This document shows, in pieces, positions 37,719-41,759 of a stretch of DNA of 41,759 bases. Origin of the DNA: Aeromicrobium piscarium (GTDB lineage Bacteria > Actinomycetota > Actinomycetes > Propionibacteriales > Nocardioidaceae). Made by a program: the position numbers and the translations under genes. The notes under the pieces were generated by a model, which was not told the DNA's origin, did no database searches, and worked only from the letters and a program-made list of their open reading frames with translations. The stretch lies in the NCBI RefSeq assembly GCF_007421815.1, contig NZ_VLNT01000007.1, positions 1 through 41,759 on the forward strand. Reading direction: 5' to 3'. The first letter of the stretch is position 1. Each line of letters starts with the position of its first letter.

Positions 37719-38585
37719 TCAGCCGGTGTGAGCCTCCAGCCAGGCGAGGAGGTCGCGGGTCACCTCGTCGCGATTGGTCTCGTTCAGGATCTCGTGTCGC
37801 GCCTCGGGGTAGACGATGACGGTGACATCGGTGAGACCCGCTTCCCGGTAGCGCGAGGCCAGCAGTTCGATGAGCTCACCGCCACCAGCCAAGGGGTCGT
37901 CCGAGCCAGAGGCGAGGAGCAGCGGCAGGTCCGGCCGGATCCGTCCGAGCACCGCAGGGTCGGAGAGCTGCGCACCGCCGGCGAACAGCGCGGGGGTGGT
38001 CGAGGCGGGCAGATCGAAGCCGCACAGCGGGTCCGCCACGTACAGGTCGACCTCCGCGTCGTCGCGGCTCAGCCACTCATAGCCCGTGCGGTGCTCGAAG
38101 GCGGCGTTGAAGACGCTGAGGTCGGCGGCCGGGGCGTCGGCCATCCCGGCCGCGATCACGTCGATCGCGGTGGAACCGGACAGGATGACCCCGTCGTACA
38201 GGTCCGAGCGTTCGACGAGCACGTGCTGGCCGGCGAAGGACCCCATCGAATGCCCGAAGAGGAAGACCGGGAGCCCCGGATACTCCGCGCGGATACCTTC
38301 GCCGAGCTGGACCACGTCGCGCCACAGCCCCTCGAATCCCGCCTCGCCGAAGTCCCCGGGCACGTCCGCGATCGTGCGTCCGTGTCCGCGGTGATCGGAG
38401 CCGACCACATGGAAGCCGGCGGCAGTGAGCGCCTCGGCGAAGCGACCGTATCGGGCCACGTGCTCGGCGAGACCATGCGAGATCTGCACCACGCCGCGTG
38501 GCCGCTCGGCATCGGAGTTCCAGGTGGTGGTGGCGACCCGCAGGCTGTCCTGGTCGGAGAGGTAGCTGGAGGTCAACGGGCTCAC
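37719..38585 (-). CDS. Alpha/beta hydrolase, monoacylglycerol-lipase-like
   Basis: The 288-aa enzyme belongs to the lysophospholipase/monoacylglycerol lipase group: VQISHGLAEHVARYGRFAEALTAAGFHVVGSDHRGHGRT (oxyanion and cap start), nucleophile elbow FLFGHSMGS (~residue 111), an acid in GSDDPLAGG and the catalytic His in YPEARHEILNE. I start at the GTG at 38585 because a TACTTT -10 box (38597-38592) lies 6 nt upstream. The in-frame ATG at 38624 would overlap the divergent glpD start. Being divergent from glpD, it may supply glycerol from acylglycerols. Confidence 0.85.
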   Translation of the reverse strand: MSPLTSSYLSDQDSLRVATTTWNSDAERPRGVVQISHGLAEHVARYGRFAEALTAAGFHVVGSDHRGHGRTIADVPGDFGEAGFEGLWRDVVQLGEGIRAEYPGLPVFLFGHSMGSFAGQHVLVERSDLYDGVILSGSTAIDVIAAGMADAPAADLSVFNAAFEHRTGYEWLSRDDAEVDLYVADPLCGFDLPASTTPALFAGGAQLSDPAVLGRIRPDLPLLLASGSDDPLAGGGELIELLASRYREAGLTDVTVIVYPEARHEILNETNRDEVTRDLLAWLEAHTG

Positions 38586-38591
38586 ACCGAC

Positions 38592-38597
38592 AAAGTA
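38592..38597 (-). promoter_or_regulatory. -10 box (TACTTT) of a leaderless promoter for the hydrolase
   Basis: Minus-strand TACTTT is followed by 6 nt and then the GTG start at 38585, identical in hexamer and spacing to the promoter of the TetR gene at 17173. It decides the start codon of the hydrolase. Confidence 0.5.
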
Positions 38598-38622
38598 GCC
38601 GATTCCTGGTTCACTGGAAGGC

Positions 38623-40350
38623 ATGCGATCGGTTGCCTTGTCCCCTCAGCAGCGACGTGATGCGATCCAGGCGATGGCCGGCGAGCCGCTCGACGTCCTG
38701 GTTATCGGCGGAGGGGTCGTGGGCGGCGGCGCGGCACTCGATGCCGCCACCCGTGGACTCAGCGTCGGACTCGTCGAGGCGCGCGACTTCGCCTCCGGCA
38801 CCTCGAGCCGTTCCAGCAAGCTCATCCACGGCGGCCTGCGCTACCTGGAGATGCTCGACTTCCGCCTCGTCGCTGAGGCACTCGCGGAGCGAGGACTGCT
38901 CATCGAGCGGCTTGCACCGCATCTGGTCAAGCCCGTGCCCTTCATCTACCCGCTCACGCATCACGTGTGGGAGCGGGTGTACGCGGGCACCGGCGTCCTC
39001 ATGTACGACTCGATGGCCGCGCTGTCGGGCCGCTCGCGGGGCGTGCCGCACCACACCCACCTGACCCGGCGCGGCGCCCGCAAGCGGATGCCCGCGCTGC
39101 GCAAGGACGCGCTCGTCGGCGCCCTCCACTATTACGACGGCCAGGTCGACGATGCCCGGCACACCATGTTCCTCTCCCGCACGGCCGCGGCCTACGGGGC
39201 ACATGTGGCCAGCCGGACCCGCGTGGTCGACCTCGTGCGCGAGGGCGACCGGGTCGTCGGGGCTCACATCAAGGACCTGGAGAGCGGCGAGACGCACGAG
39301 GTGCGCGCCAAGCAGGTCATCAACGCGACCGGTGTGTGGACCGACGAGACCCAGGGCATGGCGGGGGAGCGCGGCCAGTTCCACGTCCGAGCGAGCAAGG
39401 GCATCCACCTCGTGGTGCCCCGCGACCGCATCCGTGGCGAGTCGGGGCTGATCCTGCGCACAGAGAGCTCGGTGCTCTTCGTGATCCCGTGGGGACGGCA
39501 CTGGATCATCGGCACCACCGATACCGACTGGGATCTCAGCAAGGACCATCCGGCGGCGAGCGCCAAGGACATCGACTACCTGCTCGAGCACGTCAACCGG
39601 GTGCTGGTCGAGCCGCTCACCCATGACGATGTCGAGGGCGTCTACGCGGGCCTGCGCCCGCTGCTGGCCGGCGAGTCCGATGCCACGAGCAAGCTCTCGC
39701 GTGAGCATGCGGTGTCGACCGCCACGAAGGGCCTCGTCGTCATCGCGGGCGGCAAGTACACGACCTATCGCGTCATGGCGAAGGATGCCGTCGATGCCGC
39801 GGTCGATGCGATGGCGGTGCAACTGGATCGCAAGGTGCCCGCCAGCTGCACCGAGGACGTGCCGCTGCTCGGGGCGGACGGCTATGAGGCGATGTGGAAC
39901 CAGCGCACGGCACTCGCCGCTCGCCACGGTATCGGTGTCGGACGTATCGAGCATCTGTTGAACCGCTACGGGTCGCTGGCTCTTGAAGTCCTCGACCTGG
40001 TCGCCGAACGGTCCGATCTCGGCGAGGCGTTGACCGGAGGCGACGACTATCTACGGGCCGAGGTCGTCTACGGCGTCACCCATGAGGGCGCCCGGCACCT
40101 GGATGACATCATCGCGCGCCGCACCCGGCTGTCGATCGAGACCTTCGACCGCGGCACAGGGGTCGCCGAGGAGGTCGCCGAGCTCATGGGCGAGGAACTC
40201 GGCTGGAGCGCCGAGCAGCGTGAGCGCGAGGTCGACCACTATGTCAAGCGGGTCGAGGCCGAGCGCGAGAGTCAGACGATGCCCGATGACGAGACCGCCG
40301 ATGCCGCGCGCAAGGGCGCACCCGACGTCGTCCCCGTCGTGGAGCGCTGA
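38623..40350 (+). CDS. glpD: Aerobic glycerol-3-phosphate dehydrogenase
   Basis: Membrane-associated FAD enzyme oxidising glycerol 3-phosphate to dihydroxyacetone phosphate and passing electrons to quinone. The 575-aa protein has the FAD dinucleotide motif G29-G-G31-VV-G34, then DAATRGLSVGLVEARDFASGTSSRSSKLIHGGLRYLE, typical of GlpD/GlpO, KGIHLVVPRDRI, WGRHWIIGTTDTDW and YAGLRPLL, and the C-terminal helical DAO_C domain. The tail (residues ~545-575) is charged. The start lies 37 bp from the divergent lipase-like gene; its DHAP product joins the same triose pool as the polyol operon. Confidence 0.95.
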   Translation: MRSVALSPQQRRDAIQAMAGEPLDVLVIGGGVVGGGAALDAATRGLSVGLVEARDFASGTSSRSSKLIHGGLRYLEMLDFRLVAEALAERGLLIERLAPHLVKPVPFIYPLTHHVWERVYAGTGVLMYDSMAALSGRSRGVPHHTHLTRRGARKRMPALRKDALVGALHYYDGQVDDARHTMFLSRTAAAYGAHVASRTRVVDLVREGDRVVGAHIKDLESGETHEVRAKQVINATGVWTDETQGMAGERGQFHVRASKGIHLVVPRDRIRGESGLILRTESSVLFVIPWGRHWIIGTTDTDWDLSKDHPAASAKDIDYLLEHVNRVLVEPLTHDDVEGVYAGLRPLLAGESDATSKLSREHAVSTATKGLVVIAGGKYTTYRVMAKDAVDAAVDAMAVQLDRKVPASCTEDVPLLGADGYEAMWNQRTALAARHGIGVGRIEHLLNRYGSLALEVLDLVAERSDLGEALTGGDDYLRAEVVYGVTHEGARHLDDIIARRTRLSIETFDRGTGVAEEVAELMGEELGWSAEQREREVDHYVKRVEAERESQTMPDDETADAARKGAPDVVPVVER

Positions 40351-40368
40351 CGCGCGGGCTCGACTCTG

Positions 40369-41070
40369 ATGGGAGCCACCGCCCACCGCTTCGAGCCCTT
40401 CGGCATCGAGCACCAGTTCGCGCTCGCGCTGTTCCTGATCGGCGCGGTGGTCATCGTCCGGTGCGGTCGGCGATGGCGCGGACGACGCGCCGAGGAGCTC
40501 GTGGGCCGCGCGGCGGCGGTGACGATCCTCGTCCTGGGAGTCCCGCTCCAGGTATTGCAGTTCACCCCTGCCGAGTGGGACCTGCAGACCTCGCTGCCGC
40601 TCCACCTGTGCGACAGCGGCTGGGTGGTCGCGGTGGTGGCCCTCTGGACGCGGCGCCGGACCTGGGCCGCGATCACCTTCCTGTGGGGCGTCGTGCTCAC
40701 CACGCAGGCCATGATCACGCCGGATCTGGCGGCACCCTTCCCCGAGCCTCGGTTCCTGATGTTCTGGCTCATGCACTGGCTCGTCGTGTGGGCCGGGCTC
40801 TTCCTCGTGCTCGGTCTCGGCATCCGGCCCCGCTGGCGTGACTATGCGATCACGGTGGTGGTGACGATCGCCTGGGCCGTCGTCACCGCGGGTGCCAATG
40901 CTGTGCTCGGCACCAATTACGGCTATCTCAATGCCAAGCCGGCAGGCGGCTCGCTGCTGGACCTCCTGGGGCCCTGGCCGTACTACGTGGTGGTCGAGGC
41001 CGTCATCATCGCCGGGGTCTGGGCGCTCATGGTCTGGCCCTTCGAGCGCTCCCGGCGAGCGAGGGCGTGA
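40369..41070 (+). CDS. YwaF / TIGR02206 family integral membrane protein
   Basis: The 233-aa protein has about seven hydrophobic segments and the TIGR02206 hallmarks: FEPFGIEHQFAL at the N-terminus, TSLPLHLCDSGW in the second third, FLMFWLMHWLVVWAGLFLVL, and NAVLGTNYGYLNAKPAGGSLLDLLGPWPYY near the C-terminus. The function of this family is not established. It follows glpD by 18 bp on the same strand with no strong ribosome-binding site, so it may be co-transcribed or use its own start. Confidence 0.82.
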   Translation: MGATAHRFEPFGIEHQFALALFLIGAVVIVRCGRRWRGRRAEELVGRAAAVTILVLGVPLQVLQFTPAEWDLQTSLPLHLCDSGWVVAVVALWTRRRTWAAITFLWGVVLTTQAMITPDLAAPFPEPRFLMFWLMHWLVVWAGLFLVLGLGIRPRWRDYAITVVVTIAWAVVTAGANAVLGTNYGYLNAKPAGGSLLDLLGPWPYYVVVEAVIIAGVWALMVWPFERSRRARA

Positions 41071-41099
41071 CGGGGCGAGCGACCGGCTAACGTGTCGGG

Positions 41100-41636
41100 G
41101 TGACGACTCTCGTGGTGGCTGCTCTCGCGTCCGAGGCGGCCCATGTTCCCCCAGGAATCCCACTCGCCATCACCGGCATCGGCAAGGTCGAAGCGGCCTC
41201 GGCCACCGCACGTGCCATCGCTCACCATCGGCCGAGCCGCATCGTCAATATCGGCACGGCCGGGGCATTGCGGACAGGGTTGCACGGGATCTTCCTGCCG
41301 TCGCGCGCGATCAACCATGATCTCGACGCACCCTCGATCCGTGCCCTGGGTGCCGAGGCGGTCGATGAGATCGCGATCGAGGACGGTGATGGGACGGTGC
41401 TCGCCACGGGCGACCGCTTCGTCTCCGATGCGGCGGTGCGCGATGTGCTCGCCCAGCGGGCTTCCCTGGTGGACATGGAGGGCTTCGCGGTTGCGCGGGC
41501 GGCGGGGGCGATGGACGTGCCTGTCCGACTCGTCAAGGTGGTCAGCGATGCGGCCGACGAGAGCGCCCTGGAGTGGCCGCAAGTCGTCGAGCGCTGCGCC
41601 CGACAGCTCGGCGACTGGCTGCGCACCCATCTGTGA
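41100..41636 (+). CDS. Phosphorylase-superfamily nucleosidase (MTA/SAH nucleosidase-like)
   Basis: The 178-aa protein has the PNP_UDP_1 core: ITGIGKVEAASATARAI, IVNIGTAGAL, ATGDRFVSD and LVDMEGFAVARAA, where the Glu of DMEG binds the ribose as in MtnN/Pfs. The short length (E. coli MtnN is 232 aa) fits the small actinobacterial nucleosidases. The likely reaction is hydrolysis of a nucleoside such as S-adenosylhomocysteine or methylthioadenosine. It starts at GTG 41100, 6 nt after a -10-like TAACGT (41088-41093), so it is probably leaderless. Confidence 0.85.
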   Translation: MTTLVVAALASEAAHVPPGIPLAITGIGKVEAASATARAIAHHRPSRIVNIGTAGALRTGLHGIFLPSRAINHDLDAPSIRALGAEAVDEIAIEDGDGTVLATGDRFVSDAAVRDVLAQRASLVDMEGFAVARAAGAMDVPVRLVKVVSDAADESALEWPQVVERCARQLGDWLRTHL

Positions 41637-41759
41637 GGCGCGACGCCCACCTCTCAACGTGAGGGCACCGGGAGCTGAGTCCGCGGAGACGAGACGGGGG
41701 GCCGCCCGCCGGGACACAAGAGGGGCGGGGGGGGTGCGCCGCGCGGGGGGGGTGGAGCA
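41637..41759. other. Terminal non-coding, G-rich low-complexity end
   Basis: After the last gene the sequence becomes increasingly G-rich, with runs of 6 to 10 G near 41695, 41726 and 41745. No ORF or hairpin of interest is visible. The texture suggests read-end or assembly error rather than biology. The first 113 bases of the window are also non-coding, with a repeated GACCGGGG. Confidence 0.5.

Overview
The window is about 41.8 kb of high-GC DNA from an actinomycete (Actinomycetota). The evidence is the strongly GC-biased codon use, many GTG starts, start/stop overlaps of the ATGA/GTGA type, a DUF3618 gene next to bcp, PucR, DeoR and TetR regulators, and many genes whose start codon lies only 5-8 nt downstream of a TAnnnT -10 box (leaderless transcripts). 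I cannot fix the family from sequence alone. No rRNA, transposase, phage gene, integrase or CRISPR array was seen. The last ~120 bases are G-rich and look like a poor contig end.

Layout. (1) 0.1-4.3 kb: housekeeping-like genes. These are bcp peroxiredoxin facing a DUF3618 / stand-alone GroES-like / FUSC-transporter operon, then an ArsR-like regulator / serine hydrolase / membrane protein operon with a 19-bp palindrome over its start codon. (2) 4.3-4.9 kb: a leader-like unit made of a promoter, a 29-codon ORF with a perfect Shine-Dalgarno, a hairpin at its stop codon and a strong intrinsic terminator, followed by a small basic protein. (3) 4.9-9.2 kb: ethanolamine ammonia-lyase EutB-EutC and a NatAB-type ABC exporter. 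(4) 9.2-15.8 kb, minus strand: PucR regulator, alkylsulfatase-like metallo-hydrolase, DUF503 protein, DASS dicarboxylate transporter and two CitE/HpcH-type CoA-ester lyases. (5) 15.9-25.0 kb, plus strand, divergent from (4): CaiB-type CoA-transferase, TetR regulator, and a five-gene peptide/nickel-type ABC importer with a second, larger alkylsulfatase-like protein embedded in it. Regions 4 and 5 look like one catabolic locus: import of an organic substrate (perhaps a sulfate ester), hydrolysis, CoA activation and retro-aldol cleavage.

(6) 25.0-29.96 kb: small units. These are an SDR-like protein plus TetR with a perfect operator, a PaaI-type thioesterase, an exported PGRP-type amidase, an XRE-cupin regulator with an RhtA-like exporter, and a glycine-zipper peptide. 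(7) 30.0-36.7 kb: the most distinctive block. A DeoR regulator diverges from an operon for a zinc polyol(-phosphate) dehydrogenase, a complete galactitol-type PTS (EIIA, EIIB, EIIC), a 66-aa two-helix membrane protein, a RhaD-type class II aldolase and a fused DhaK-DhaL kinase. Read in order, this is uptake-phosphorylation of a polyol, oxidation to a ketose phosphate, aldol cleavage to triose/aldehyde, and phosphorylation of the free product. The exact polyol cannot be read from the sequence. (8) 36.8-41.6 kb: DUF4232 lipoprotein, tRNA-Lys(CTT), a monoacylglycerol-lipase-like hydrolase divergent from glycerol-3-phosphate dehydrogenase GlpD, a YwaF/TIGR02206 membrane protein and a nucleosidase.

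Protein functions come from recognition of family motifs by eye. No database search was run.
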